24,737 nucleotides of DNA from assembly GCA_049589355.1 (NCBI GenBank), contig JBAWAP010000072.1, positions 1-24,737 of the forward strand. The letters are read 5' to 3'. This document shows, piece after piece, positions 6,756 through 15,556 of this stretch; position 1 is the first letter of the stretch, and each line of letters opens with the position of its first letter. The DNA comes from JBAWAP01 sp049589355 (lineage in GTDB: Bacteria > Chloroflexota > Anaerolineae > VGOG01). Under the pieces are notes generated by a model that worked only from the letters and a program-made list of their open reading frames with translations, ran no database searches and was not told where the DNA came from. Both the position numbers and the translations under genes were made by a program.

Positions 6756-7913
6756 TTATCCCAACAGCACCCTCTGCCCGGTCTCAGCCGATTGCAGGCC
6801 CGCTTCCAGGACCTCCATGATCTTTATCCCGTCATAGAAATTTGGCTCTATCTTCTCATTCCTGTCTATCGCGTTCAGGAAATCCACCACGGCGTGAACG
6901 AACCCGTGCTCGTAGCCGATGATGTGCCCCGGCGGCCACCAGCTCTCCATATAGGCGTGCTCAGGCTCGGTGGCGAGGATGGTGCGAAAGCCTTGAGCGT
7001 AGTTCGGATCTTTCAGGGAGAAGAACTGTAGCTCGTTCATCCTCTCCTGGTTGTAGAGAATGCTGCCCTGATCGCCATAGATCTCGAAACTGTTGAAGTT
7101 CTTCCTGCCGGTGGCAAACCTCGACGTCTCAAAAGACCCGAGCGCTCCGTTCTCAAACTCTACGACCATAAACGCGGCGTCTTCTACGGTTACTTTCCCT
7201 CTCTGTTCCTCTTTGGCAACGCCTTTGAACGTCCCGGCCGCCTCCTCGTCGGGCAAAGGTCTCTCCGAGATGAACTGAGCCGTCATGCCGGTCACGCTTT
7301 TTATCTCGCCGACCAGGTAGCGGGCCAGATCAACGCTGTGGGAGTTCAGGTCAATGTGTGGGCCCATGCCGGCGGTCTCTTTCCTCAGGTGCCAGGTGAG
7401 GGGGAAATCAGGATCAACGATCCACGACTGCAAGTAGGCGGCCCTCCAATGAAATATCTTACCAATCTTTCCCTCATCAATCAACCTTTTCGCCAGCATG
7501 ACCGCCGGATTGCGCCGATAATTGTGATTCAGGTAGTGGACCACCCCATTCCTCTCCGCCGCCTCGTACATTTCTCTGGCCTGCTGGGAGGTCAGCGCGA
7601 TAGGCTTCTCGCAAAAGATGTGCTTACCGGCCTGGGCCGCCTCGATGGCGATCTGATGGTGCAGGTACGTCGGCAGCGATATGTCAACAATATCAACGTC
7701 GCTTCTGTTGACCACTTTCCTCCAGTCCGTCTCGACTTCCTCCCAGCCCCATTTTTCGGCAAAAGCCTTTAGAGATCCTGCGTGCCTTCCGCAAGCGACC
7801 TTCAGAACTGGTTTGACGTTGACGTCGAAGAATAGGGGGGCTTTGAGCCAGGCATTGCTGTGCGCTCTCCCCATGAACTTGTAACCGATGATCGCGACGT
7901 TTAGCGTTTTCAT
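6756..7913 (-). CDS. Gfo/Idh/MocA-family NAD(P)-dependent sugar oxidoreductase
   Basis: A 385-residue dehydrogenase of the Gfo/Idh/MocA family, which oxidises or reduces hydroxyl groups of sugars or inositols with NAD(P). The N-terminal Rossmann domain begins VAIIGYKFMGRAHSNAW, the GxxxxGRAH form of the dinucleotide loop. Residues 102-104 are the EKP motif with catalytic K103. GPHIDLNSHSVD at 184-195 supplies the conserved aspartate and histidine (D188, H192) of the second domain. The frame opens earlier at 7952, but the ATG at 7913 directly precedes the Rossmann strand and has AAAGGG six bases upstream. It lies between GH31 and the isomerase-like gene in one orientation, so it most likely acts on the sugar released by that glycosidase. 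The exact substrate cannot be read from the sequence. Confidence 0.9.
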   Translation of the reverse strand: MKTLNVAIIGYKFMGRAHSNAWLKAPLFFDVNVKPVLKVACGRHAGSLKAFAEKWGWEEVETDWRKVVNRSDVDIVDISLPTYLHHQIAIEAAQAGKHIFCEKPIALTSQQAREMYEAAERNGVVHYLNHNYRRNPAVMLAKRLIDEGKIGKIFHWRAAYLQSWIVDPDFPLTWHLRKETAGMGPHIDLNSHSVDLARYLVGEIKSVTGMTAQFISERPLPDEEAAGTFKGVAKEEQRGKVTVEDAAFMVVEFENGALGSFETSRFATGRKNFNSFEIYGDQGSILYNQERMNELQFFSLKDPNYAQGFRTILATEPEHAYMESWWPPGHIIGYEHGFVHAVVDFLNAIDRNEKIEPNFYDGIKIMEVLEAGLQSAETGQRVLLG

Positions 7914-8064
7914 CTTAACCCTTTGCGGCCTGAATCTATTTCTGCCGGCCAAGTCGGCGATGGCCTGTGCCCTCTGGGTATGCAGGCCAGCTTCAGGGTG
8001 CAGGGATAGGCGCAGACGCTCAAGTGCATCTGCTGCACGGCCGCCTTAGGAATGTGAGGCGATA

Positions 8065-10074
8065 CTATATCTTATCAGCACGGACTGGCAAACTGGCCCC
8101 TGCGCGCAGGTAGAGCGGAATCCGCTCCAGCGGTGCCTCGGCCGTGATCCACTGACCGCCGTCGAAGGTCTCGTCCGTCCAGGTGTCGGTCCAGGTGGTC
8201 TCGGCCGGCAGGTAGACCTCACGGCTGCGAGTGCCCTCGTAGAGCACCGGGGCGACCAGCAGGTCTGGCCCGAACATGAACTGGTCCTCCACTGTGGCGC
8301 AGCCCTCGTCCTCGGGGAAGTCGAAAAAGAGCGGACGCATTGGGGGGATGCCTTTCTCGTGGGCCAGGCGCATCTGATCCATAATGTAGGGCCGCAGCCG
8401 CTCGCGCAGGAACAGCAGTTCCTTGATGATGGCGTAGGCCTCGTCACCGAAGGACCACACCTCGTTGGGGCCGCCGGTGTGCCAACCACTGGTCGGCAGC
8501 CGGAAGCCGTGCAGACGGAACAGTGGGCAGAAGGCGCCGTACTGAAACCAGCGCACGATGAGATCGCGGAAGTAGGGCGACTCAGGGTCGCCGTTGAGGA
8601 AGCCACCGATGTCCGTGGTCCACCAGGGAATGCCGCTCAGACCGATATTCAGCCCGGCGCGAACCTGGGCCTGCAGCGCCTCGAACGTGGACCGGATGTC
8701 CCCGGACCAGACAGCCGCGCCGTACCGCTGGCTCCCGGCCCACGCCGACCGGCAGAGGGTGATGATTTCTTCTTCTCCCTCGGCGCGCATCCCCTCGTAG
8801 AACGCACGCTCGTGCATCATGGGGTAGATATTCCCCACCGCCGCCCCATTGCCGATGTGGTAGCGCAGATTTCCGGCGTCTTCGTGACGAGTCTCTGGCT
8901 CGCAAGCATCCAGCCACCAGACCTTGATCCCGTGCCGATAGTAGCCCTCACGGACTCGCTCCCAGATGAAGCGCCGCGCTTCGGGATGGGTGGGGTCGTA
9001 GTAGTGCATATAGACAGGCCCCTCGAATCCGGTATCTGTAAAGAGCATGATCGCCGGAACACCGTGCTCGGTACGGAGCAGCAACCCGCGTCGCTGCATC
9101 TCCTCGAAGTTGGCGCTGGCAGGGTTGACTGTGGGCCAGATGGAGACCATCACCCTGACCCCCATCTCCTCTAACTCCCGCACCATCCCCGCTGGGTCCG
9201 GCCAACATTCGGGATCGAACTGCCACTCGCCCTGCTTTGTCCAGTGGAAGAAGTCTACGACGATGATCGAGAGGGGTAGGCCGCGACGCTTGTACTCCCG
9301 GGCCACGGAGAGCAGTTCCTCCTGCGTGCGGTAGCGGAGCTTGCATTGCCAGAAACCTGCGGCCCACTCCGGCATAAGCGGGACGTGGCCGGTAACGTCG
9401 GCGTAGTGGGCCATGATCTCCGCCGGCGTGTCGCCGACCGTAATCCAGTAATCCATTTGTGGGGTCGCCTCGGCAACCCAGCGCGTCTGAGCCTGGCTCA
9501 GTTCCACCCGCCCCACGGCCGGATTGTTCCACAGGAAGCCATACCCCCGGCTCGATAGCAGAAAGGGAATGCAGACCTCGCTGTTGTATTGGACAAGATC
9601 AATCACCGCGCCCTTCTGATCCAGCAAACCGTGCTGGTGCTGGCCCAGCCCGTAGATCCGCTCGTCGTCGTAGGCCTTGAACCGCGCCTGGACCTGGAAA
9701 AGGTCGCCCCCTACGGGCTTGAACTGCCGCGCCGGCGGTCGGGGGAAATACGACGGCGACTCGGCCAGGAGTTCAGCGCCGGTGGCGCTATTGAGGACGC
9801 GGATTGCCGCCTGGGGACCGGTATCGACTCGGCCCCCGCCTGGACGGACTTCGGCGGCAATTGCGCCATTGCGGATGACGGCACACTCCTCGCCGATCTC
9901 AATCTGTGCTTTTGCAGGGAGGGGGGCCAGCAGCCCGCCCGGCAGGTCTTCCAAGATCTCCGCTGCTGCCGTGGCCCGCACCCGCAGGCTATCGGGGCCC
10001 CACGGTTCAATCCGCACAGTCTCGTGGTACTTTTCCCATAGGAGGGAATTTTTCTCCTGACGAAAGTTTTTCAT
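8065..10074 (-). CDS. Glycoside hydrolase family 31 (alpha-glucosidase/alpha-xylosidase type)
   Basis: A 669-residue GH31 enzyme that cleaves alpha-linked terminal sugars with retention. The N-terminal beta-sandwich spans about residues 15-235 and contains ERIYGLGQHQHG. The (beta/alpha)8 barrel follows from about 235 and carries the nucleophile in KVWWLDACEPE (D389) and the acid/base in AVWSGDI (D459). IPWWTTDIGGF and FRLHGFR are further subsite motifs. The WWLDAxEPE form belongs to the clade that includes alpha-xylosidases and other non-starch enzymes. It differs from the nucleophile context of sulfoquinovosidases such as YihQ. No signal peptide is visible, so it should act in the cytoplasm on imported oligosaccharides, in keeping with the ABC importer upstream. 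The start has an excellent AAAGGAGAT site seven bases away. It lies 24 bases after the methyltransferase-like gene, in the same operon. The sugar specificity is unresolved. Confidence 0.92.
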   Translation of the reverse strand: MKNFRQEKNSLLWEKYHETVRIEPWGPDSLRVRATAAAEILEDLPGGLLAPLPAKAQIEIGEECAVIRNGAIAAEVRPGGGRVDTGPQAAIRVLNSATGAELLAESPSYFPRPPARQFKPVGGDLFQVQARFKAYDDERIYGLGQHQHGLLDQKGAVIDLVQYNSEVCIPFLLSSRGYGFLWNNPAVGRVELSQAQTRWVAEATPQMDYWITVGDTPAEIMAHYADVTGHVPLMPEWAAGFWQCKLRYRTQEELLSVAREYKRRGLPLSIIVVDFFHWTKQGEWQFDPECWPDPAGMVRELEEMGVRVMVSIWPTVNPASANFEEMQRRGLLLRTEHGVPAIMLFTDTGFEGPVYMHYYDPTHPEARRFIWERVREGYYRHGIKVWWLDACEPETRHEDAGNLRYHIGNGAAVGNIYPMMHERAFYEGMRAEGEEEIITLCRSAWAGSQRYGAAVWSGDIRSTFEALQAQVRAGLNIGLSGIPWWTTDIGGFLNGDPESPYFRDLIVRWFQYGAFCPLFRLHGFRLPTSGWHTGGPNEVWSFGDEAYAIIKELLFLRERLRPYIMDQMRLAHEKGIPPMRPLFFDFPEDEGCATVEDQFMFGPDLLVAPVLYEGTRSREVYLPAETTWTDTWTDETFDGGQWITAEAPLERIPLYLRAGASLPVRADKI

Positions 10075-10098
10075 AGAAATATCTCCTTTGCTTGGCTA

Positions 10099-11229
10099 TT
10101 AGAGCGTATGAGAGCGTACAATCTCAGTGACTAGGCGAAACTTCTCGACCGAGACACCAGGCGGACAACTGTCACTGTTGGCAAGCACGTAATGGCAGGG
10201 ATTTACCTGAGTGAGCAATTCCTCTACGTAATCCCGGAGACCGTCCAAGCCGAGATTGAGAAAATGGGTGGGCTCAATTCCACCGATGACACCCACGCGG
10301 GACCCTAAAATCTCTTGTGCTTCCCAGACCTCGATGTTGCCCGTCGGCGGTGGGCTGAGCGATTCCACCACATCAATCGCCTCCTCGGCCATAGTGGGCA
10401 GTAAAGCGCGCACGTGGCCGCAGGCGTGATGGACGAGCAACTTCCCGGCCGCGTGCACGGCCCGGCCCCAGCGGGTGATCTCCGGCGCGATGTAGCGGGC
10501 GAATATCGTGGGCGAGACGTTGGTGGTCGAGCTATCTTCCCAGGTGATGAAAGCTTCGGCCGGGGATTCGACTGCGATCTGCACTGCTTCCATCGCCCGC
10601 TCCGACATAACCGCCAACAATGCCTCGACCTCCTCAGGGTAGTCCACCAAGTCGTAGACGAGTTGCTGAGTGCCGACAAAGTGCTCAACCAGTGCCTGGA
10701 AAGGAGTCTTGAGGAAGGGCGAGATCAGCGGCATGTATAGGCCATCTTCGCCCAACTCTTCAATGGCTTGCTGGATAGGCTCATAGTTGGGCTCTATGAC
10801 CATACGCTCGACGATGTAGCTGAGGATCTTGTAGTCCTCTCGCTGTTTGACTGGATGCTCGACAACGAAACGGGTGTTGCCTGCCGCACTGTAACGCGAT
10901 AGCGTAGCCAACGTCCCCACCGGCGTCACATGTTGGACCCGCCAGTCATCCCCTTTGACCTCGCGGCGGGTCTCACAGCCGGGAATGGGGTTATAGAAAC
11001 TATCAGGGTAATAATCAACGCCGTGGATGTCGGAGCTGATAAAAGGGGTTGCAAAGCCACGCAGCAGTGGATCGGCGCCGATCTCTTTGAAGAACCAGAC
11101 CTGACCGCGCTCCTGTATCTGCTGAGGCTGGTGCTCCCACCAATAGGCTAGGAACGGACTCCAGGGGATTCGGTCAACCTCCTGACCGCGCAAAGCAGCC
11201 AGGAGCCGTTGACGGGAGGTCATCTCCAT
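10099..11229 (-). CDS. Uroporphyrinogen decarboxylase-fold methyltransferase-like protein
   Basis: A 376-residue protein of the URO-D superfamily. It includes heme-pathway decarboxylases (HemE) and zinc-dependent corrinoid methyltransferases such as MtaA, MtbA and CmuA. Family landmarks are the N-terminal TSRQRLLAALRGQEVDRIP and the C-terminal SRVGVIGGIEP. HACG (H268, C270) and SDSC (C355) reproduce the H-x-C...C zinc ligands of the methyltransferase branch, so I favour methyl transfer over HemE activity. No corrinoid-binding protein is encoded in the window. The gene is in the sugar operon between permease and GH31, with 42- and 24-base gaps. This suggests a role on a sugar, for example removing an O-methyl group, but that is speculation. 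Start: ATG with GAGGG six bases upstream; the ATG two codons on is an alternative. Confidence 0.8.
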   Translation of the reverse strand: MEMTSRQRLLAALRGQEVDRIPWSPFLAYWWEHQPQQIQERGQVWFFKEIGADPLLRGFATPFISSDIHGVDYYPDSFYNPIPGCETRREVKGDDWRVQHVTPVGTLATLSRYSAAGNTRFVVEHPVKQREDYKILSYIVERMVIEPNYEPIQQAIEELGEDGLYMPLISPFLKTPFQALVEHFVGTQQLVYDLVDYPEEVEALLAVMSERAMEAVQIAVESPAEAFITWEDSSTTNVSPTIFARYIAPEITRWGRAVHAAGKLLVHHACGHVRALLPTMAEEAIDVVESLSPPPTGNIEVWEAQEILGSRVGVIGGIEPTHFLNLGLDGLRDYVEELLTQVNPCHYVLANSDSCPPGVSVEKFRLVTEIVRSHTL

Positions 11230-11271
11230 AAGATCACCCTCAACGCCAAAAAGAGCCTTCAGACCGCCAGG

Positions 11272-12300
11272 TCAGTACCGGTAGCGGGGTTCGTGTAATT
11301 TGTGAGCAGCCAGAGCGAGTAGGATAATCAGGCCGTTGAAGAATTGGGTCCAGAAGCCCGTCAGTCCGGCCTCGATGACCCCAGTTTGAATAAACCTGAC
11401 CGTGCAAGCGCCAAAGAAGGCCCCAACCATCGTGCCGACACCGCCCCAGGTTGGTGTCCCGCCGATGAAGGTGGACGCCAGGACAGCCAGCATCGTTTCA
11501 CCCGTTTTGAATCTCGCAAAGAAAACCCCATAAATTAAACCGTACAATACGCCAGCGATGCCGGCAGCCATGCCCACGTATACAAAGGCTAGTGTTTTGA
11601 CGCGCGCTGTATGGATGCCCATTTCTCGGGAGCTTTCCGGGTTATCTCCCACACAGCAGACATGCGAACCAAACTTGTGATAATTGAAGAGCAATGTGGC
11701 GACCACCAAAAAGACCAGCGCCCAGACCATCTGGGCCGGCAAATTCCCAATACGCCCAACGAAAATATTGTAAAATGGTGTGCCCTCAAGGAAAGTCAAG
11801 GGGATGCCGACCGTTCCGGCGCCACCAATAGCCAGGCCCTGCAAAAGAAAGTTCATGCCCAGGGTTGTCATTAAAGAAGGAAGACCGACGCGGGTCACCA
11901 GCAGGCCGTTGATGAGTCCGACAAAGCCCCCCACCGATACAGCCAATAGCGCGCTCAGAAAGGGGTTCCAGCCCGCCTTTGCCGTGGCCGCGAACGCCCA
12001 CAGACTAAGTGTCATGTTCGAGACAAAGGACAGGTCAATCTCCCCGGACACGATCACAAAAACCAGGGGCAAGACCAACACGATGCGGATAGGCAAGGAC
12101 TCAAAGACCGCCTCGTAGATATCCGTACCCAGAAAGACTTTGGGGTTGGCGATGACAAAAACCAGCATCAGGATAACAAAAACCAAGAGGGCGCTTAAAG
12201 CTCTTCGGTTCTTGTCGAGGAAGTCGGTGATGCCCCTTCTTGGCCTCGTGAACTCCTGGCTGAGGTCCTGGCTCTTTTGTTTTCTCTCGAGGACTGCCAT
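11272..12300 (-). CDS. Sugar ABC transporter permease (RbsC type), second copy
   Basis: A 342-residue inner-membrane permease of the ribose/xylose (CUT2) importer class. After a charged N-terminus come about eight to ten hydrophobic segments. The family motifs are VIVSGEIDLS, GFVGLINGLLVTRVGLPS and GTPTWGGVGTMVGAFFGA. The CVGDNPESSREMGI loop probably includes the contact with the ATPase. The protein ends HKLHEPRYRY, almost the same as the permease at 13146-14171 (HKLNEPRYRY); the two are clearly paralogues and probably form a heterodimeric channel. AGAGGG lies seven bases before the ATG. The gap to the ATPase gene is 24 bases. Confidence 0.92.
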   Translation of the reverse strand: MAVLERKQKSQDLSQEFTRPRRGITDFLDKNRRALSALLVFVILMLVFVIANPKVFLGTDIYEAVFESLPIRIVLVLPLVFVIVSGEIDLSFVSNMTLSLWAFAATAKAGWNPFLSALLAVSVGGFVGLINGLLVTRVGLPSLMTTLGMNFLLQGLAIGGAGTVGIPLTFLEGTPFYNIFVGRIGNLPAQMVWALVFLVVATLLFNYHKFGSHVCCVGDNPESSREMGIHTARVKTLAFVYVGMAAGIAGVLYGLIYGVFFARFKTGETMLAVLASTFIGGTPTWGGVGTMVGAFFGACTVRFIQTGVIEAGLTGFWTQFFNGLIILLALAAHKLHEPRYRY

Positions 12301-12324
12301 TATTGACGCCCTCTTTCCCTTCGC

Positions 12325-13089
12325 CTATGCGGAGCCTTCCCGATTGCAGCGAGCAATCTCTTGCATATCCTTCACCAATTGCTCTGCGGTAGTATGCACG
12401 CGATCGGTTTCCAGGACGACCTTGCCCCGGTCGAGGACGACGAAGCGCTCCGCCACATCATAAGCATGGTAGATGTTATGGCTGATGAAAATGCAAGAAG
12501 TGCCGCTTTCCTTCGCCCGGCGGATAAAATCGAAAACCTTTTCTGACTCGGTGAGGGATAGAGCGGTGGTCGGCTCGTCCAGAATCATCAGATCGGCTTG
12601 AAAGTATAACGCCCTGGCAATCGCCACCCCTTGCCTTTCGCCACCGGACAATTTGGCCACCACCGAGTCCGAGGCAAAAACCTTTGAAGTGAAGCCAATC
12701 GTCCTCATCAAGCGGTTTGCTTCGGCAAGCTGCGATCTGCCCTTCACGAAGCCGAGAACGCCCGTCCTTTCTCTGCCCATGAAAATGTTGCGGGCGATCG
12801 TTTGTTGCAGTACCAGAGCCCGGTCCTGGTAGACCGTTTCAATGCCGGCGGCGCGCGCCTTAGCAACCGACCAGTGGTCCACCTTCTCGCCCTGAATGTG
12901 GATTTCACCCGAGTCCGGGGGATGGACGCCCGAGATGATTTTGATCAAGGTTGACTTGCCTGCCCCGTTGTCACCGATCAGGGCCACGATTTCAGGCTCG
13001 CCCTTGATGAAAAAGTTGACTCGATCCAGGGCAGAGACTTTCCCAAAGGACTTGGAGGTGTCTTGCAATTCCAGGAATTTAGTCTCCAC
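12325..13089 (-). CDS. Sugar ABC transporter ATP-binding protein (single domain)
   Basis: A 254-residue ATPase that powers the sugar importer. It shows Walker A GDNGAGKST (K45), the signature LSGGERQ (147-153), Walker B LMILDEP (D171, E172) and the switch histidine in FISHN (H204). RbsA-type ATPases of this importer class usually have two fused ATPase domains of about 500 residues; this is the half-size form, which must dimerise. The frame opens at a TTG (13149) that overlaps the upstream stop. The GTG at 13089 is preferred because a perfect GGAGG lies six bases before it and the protein then begins just ahead of the first strand. It sits between two paralogous permeases. Confidence 0.92.
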   Translation of the reverse strand: METKFLELQDTSKSFGKVSALDRVNFFIKGEPEIVALIGDNGAGKSTLIKIISGVHPPDSGEIHIQGEKVDHWSVAKARAAGIETVYQDRALVLQQTIARNIFMGRERTGVLGFVKGRSQLAEANRLMRTIGFTSKVFASDSVVAKLSGGERQGVAIARALYFQADLMILDEPTTALSLTESEKVFDFIRRAKESGTSCIFISHNIYHAYDVAERFVVLDRGKVVLETDRVHTTAEQLVKDMQEIARCNREGSA

Positions 13090-13145
13090 GGATAACCTCC
13101 TGGCATCATATTGTTGCGGATCTGTTCGAGCCAGAGACTCGATAC

Positions 13146-14171
13146 TCAATAACGGTAACGTGGTTCATTCAGTTTGTGACCCATGAGTGCAAGGATGATG
13201 ATCAAACCATAGAAAAAATCCGTGAACAGGTGCGATATACCGGCGGCTACGATACCGGAGGTGATCACACCGACAATACAGGCCCCAAGGGCCGCACCCA
13301 TAATCGTGCCGATACCACCCCAACCCGGCGTCCCACCGACGAAGACCGCGGCCAGAACGATCATGAGCAGGCCCTCACCAATAGTCGGATAGAATATCTG
13401 GTTGGTCAGCGTGAATTGGATGGCCACAATCGCCGAGGCGATACCCACGTAGACGAAGGCAAGCGTTTTGATGAGCGCGACGTTGATCCCCATCTCTCGA
13501 GAGCTTTCCAGGTTGTCTCCCACGCAACTGATCCGCGCACCGAATACGTGATAATTAAACAGCAGCACGCTCAGCGCGACAAAGCCTAACGCCCAGAGCA
13601 TATGGACCGGGAAGCCCCTGATATTACCAATAAAGGCGTTGTAGAAGGGCGTGTCTCGGAGAAATGTCACCGGTGTTCCCTCTCCCTGGGTGCCGATATT
13701 GATCAAGCCTCGGATCAGGAAACCCATGCCGAGCGTGGACACCAAGGAAGAGAGCCCCAGCCGGGTCACGATGAGGCCATTGATGAACCCGGCGAATGCC
13801 CCCACGATCACCGCGAAAAGCACGCCCAGATAGGGACTCAAACCGGCTTTCAGGGTGAGCGCAAAAGTCCAGGCAGCCAGCCCAACGATGGAGTGGAAAG
13901 ATAAATCAATCTCTCCAGATGCAACCACAAATACCATGGCTGCAGCTAAAATGATAAACATGGGCAGGGTCCTGGAAATGGCGATGTAAATCAGGGGAGT
14001 CAAAAAGACCTGCGGACTTACCATCGTAAAAACCAACAGCAGGACGGTAAGAACCAAAAAAACGCTCAAAGCCCTTCTGTTCTTGTCAATAAAGCTGGAG
14101 ATTCTCCATCTTGGACCTCGAGACTCAGCCGCCAGATCCAGATGTTGAGATCGCTCCTCAGAGGTGGCCAT
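13146..14171 (-). CDS. Sugar ABC transporter permease (RbsC type), first copy
   Basis: A 341-residue CUT2-type membrane permease, paralogous over its whole length to the gene at 11272-12300. Shared motifs include VVASGEIDLSF, GFINGLIVTRLGLSS, CVGDNLESSREMGI, GTPGWGGIGTIMGAALGA and the end NEPRYRY. The hydrophobic profile is that of a multi-spanning inner-membrane protein. AGGAGAGGG lies close upstream of the ATG at 14171. This gene opens the transport core; a palindromic repeat and a long inverted repeat separate it from the binding-protein gene, which would allow the two parts to be expressed at different levels. Confidence 0.92.
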   Translation of the reverse strand: MATSEERSQHLDLAAESRGPRWRISSFIDKNRRALSVFLVLTVLLLVFTMVSPQVFLTPLIYIAISRTLPMFIILAAAMVFVVASGEIDLSFHSIVGLAAWTFALTLKAGLSPYLGVLFAVIVGAFAGFINGLIVTRLGLSSLVSTLGMGFLIRGLINIGTQGEGTPVTFLRDTPFYNAFIGNIRGFPVHMLWALGFVALSVLLFNYHVFGARISCVGDNLESSREMGINVALIKTLAFVYVGIASAIVAIQFTLTNQIFYPTIGEGLLMIVLAAVFVGGTPGWGGIGTIMGAALGACIVGVITSGIVAAGISHLFTDFFYGLIIILALMGHKLNEPRYRY

Positions 14172-14212
14172 GGTCCCTCTCCTAACTTGACATTGCTAGA
14201 TTCCAGGCCAAG

Positions 14213-14301
14213 TGTCATTGCGAGGAGCGGAGCGACGAAGCAATCTCCACCGTTGCTTGCATTTGAAGGTGGGAGATTGCTTCGCTGTGCTCGCAATGAC
14301 A
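14213..14301. repeat. Palindromic dispersed repeat (CATTGCGAG type), second copy
   Basis: TGTCATTGCGAG (14213-14224) pairs with CTCGCAATGACA (14290-14301); inside, CGAAGCAATCTCC pairs with GGGAGATTGCTTCG. It is the uninterrupted form of the element at 4871-5073. Its position in the 5' region of the permease gene means that it would fold in the operon transcript. Confidence 0.88.
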
Positions 14302-14350
14302 TCCTTTGTTAGGCTACGACAGCGAATTTAACAATATCGAGCTAAATGCA

Positions 14351-14408
14351 AGATTGAGTCCGGTTTTGTATTACCTGATAAAGCAATTATTTCCACCGGA
14401 CTCAATCT
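14351..14408 (-). terminator. Large inverted repeat after the binding-protein gene (attenuating or stabilising hairpin)
   Basis: AGATTGAGTCCGGT (14351-14364) and ACCGGACTCAATCT (14395-14408) form a perfect 14 base-pair stem around a 30-base AT-rich loop. It begins 35 bases after the binding-protein stop codon. There is no U-tract on the minus strand, so it is more likely a stability element or weak attenuator than a full terminator. Hairpins at this position in importer operons commonly keep the binding protein more abundant than the membrane parts. Confidence 0.6.
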
Positions 14409-14443
14409 CCCGCGCCTATGCTGCCACTAGGAAAGCCGAATGT

Positions 14444-15511
14444 TTAGCGGTACCCCTTGATAGCCCAGTCTGCTACATTCTTATAGTTATTCTGATCCAC
14501 GAAGCCCGCGCCGGTGTCAAACGTAATTGGGCCAAAGCCATACACCTTGGTCAGGCACAGGCTCAGAATGGGCAGGTAACCTTGCAGGTACGGCTGTTGA
14601 TCGGAGGTCAACTGGACATAGCCCTTCTCAAAGGCATCAATGACCGCCGGGCTGGTATCATAGCCGATGTTGTAGACCTCTCCCGGCCCCTTGCCGATGG
14701 CCTCCATGTACATCTGGGCCGCGCCAAGGGTCTGTCCACCCGGGTAGACGATTATCTTTGTCTTGGGATTCGCCAGGAAGGCTGCCGAAAGGGGAGCGAT
14801 CAGCAATGACGGGTCAGACCCCATCCCTTCCACATCGCTGATGCGGTGAACAGTTAATCCCGCCTCTTCGAGGGCCACGGCCGTGCCTTCTTCTCTGTAG
14901 AAGCGGCCGGGCTGGCCCCAAGTGCCAATCACTATGGCTTCGTCACCTGCTTTCAATCCCAGTTGTCTGACGGCCTCTGCCCCTAAAGCCCGGCCTTGCG
15001 GAGTCAGAATGGCGCCGATGTAGCCACCGCCGTATTTCGCCCGAACTTTGGGCACGTCAACATTCTGGTACATCATCGGAATGCCGGCTTCGTACGCCCC
15101 TTTGGCCAGTGACATGAGAGCGTCGTCGCCAGGATGGCCCATCATGGCAATGCCATCTGGCTTGGCCGCGACGGCTTCGCGGAACTGGTCCACCATTTTG
15201 TCCATATTCCAACCGGAGAACACGTATTCGACCACCGCCCCCAGGTCCATTTCAGCATCCAGTGCCCCTTTATAGACGATCGAGGCAAAGGCGTCTCCGG
15301 CCTCGCCACCGCAGAAGAAGCGTATGGTCATGCCTGAACACCACTTTTCGACTTTCGCCGGTACCTCTACGACTCTGGTGACCTCGACCACCACGGTCTC
15401 CTTGACGATTTTCCCTTCGACCTCCGGGGCCGGCGTGCGGGCGCAGGCGGCCAACAGCGACAGGATGGCCACTACAGCCACAAAGGTTACAAGCCATCGT
15501 TTGGTAAGCAT
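14444..15511 (-). CDS. Sugar ABC transporter substrate-binding lipoprotein
   Basis: A 355-residue solute-binding protein of the ribose-binding (periplasmic binding protein, type 1) class. The start at 15511 gives a classical lipoprotein signal: MLTKRW, a hydrophobic core, then LLAAC with C23 as the lipidated cysteine; GGAGGG lies five bases upstream. A linker with VVVEVTRVVEVPAKVEK follows, typical of Chloroflexota lipoproteins. The mature part contains PDGIAMMGHPGDDALMS, GAYEAGIPMMYQNVDVP and QPYLQGYLPILSL, landmarks of the two-lobed fold. It should bind the sugar outside the membrane and deliver it to the two permeases. The frame opens earlier at 15556, but that extension precedes the signal peptide and is rejected. 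The leader contains a small hairpin (15541-15556). Confidence 0.93.
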   Translation of the reverse strand: MLTKRWLVTFVAVVAILSLLAACARTPAPEVEGKIVKETVVVEVTRVVEVPAKVEKWCSGMTIRFFCGGEAGDAFASIVYKGALDAEMDLGAVVEYVFSGWNMDKMVDQFREAVAAKPDGIAMMGHPGDDALMSLAKGAYEAGIPMMYQNVDVPKVRAKYGGGYIGAILTPQGRALGAEAVRQLGLKAGDEAIVIGTWGQPGRFYREEGTAVALEEAGLTVHRISDVEGMGSDPSLLIAPLSAAFLANPKTKIIVYPGGQTLGAAQMYMEAIGKGPGEVYNIGYDTSPAVIDAFEKGYVQLTSDQQPYLQGYLPILSLCLTKVYGFGPITFDTGAGFVDQNNYKNVADWAIKGYR

Positions 15512-15540
15512 TTTTTCCCTCCTAAGGAAATGATTGTGAT

Positions 15541-15556
15541 GTGCAGAACCCTGCAC
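15541..15556 (-). other. Short hairpin in the leader of the binding-protein gene
   Basis: GTGCAG-AACC-CTGCAC is a perfect 6 base-pair stem with a four-base loop, 29 bases before the ATG at 15511. It could be a 5' mRNA stabiliser or a small operator. No promoter in the 15512-15661 gap is convincing, so the gene may be read from the lacI promoter. Confidence 0.35.

Noticed and set aside
8359..9174. Long plus-strand frame of 271 codons opposite the GH31 gene
   Set aside because: A shadow frame in GC-rich coding sequence; the opposite strand encodes a full GH31 enzyme with both catalytic motifs.
8065..10074. Sulfoquinovosidase (YihQ-like GH31)
   Set aside because: The nucleophile motif is WWLDACEPE, not the YihQ type, and no other sulfoquinovose genes are present.
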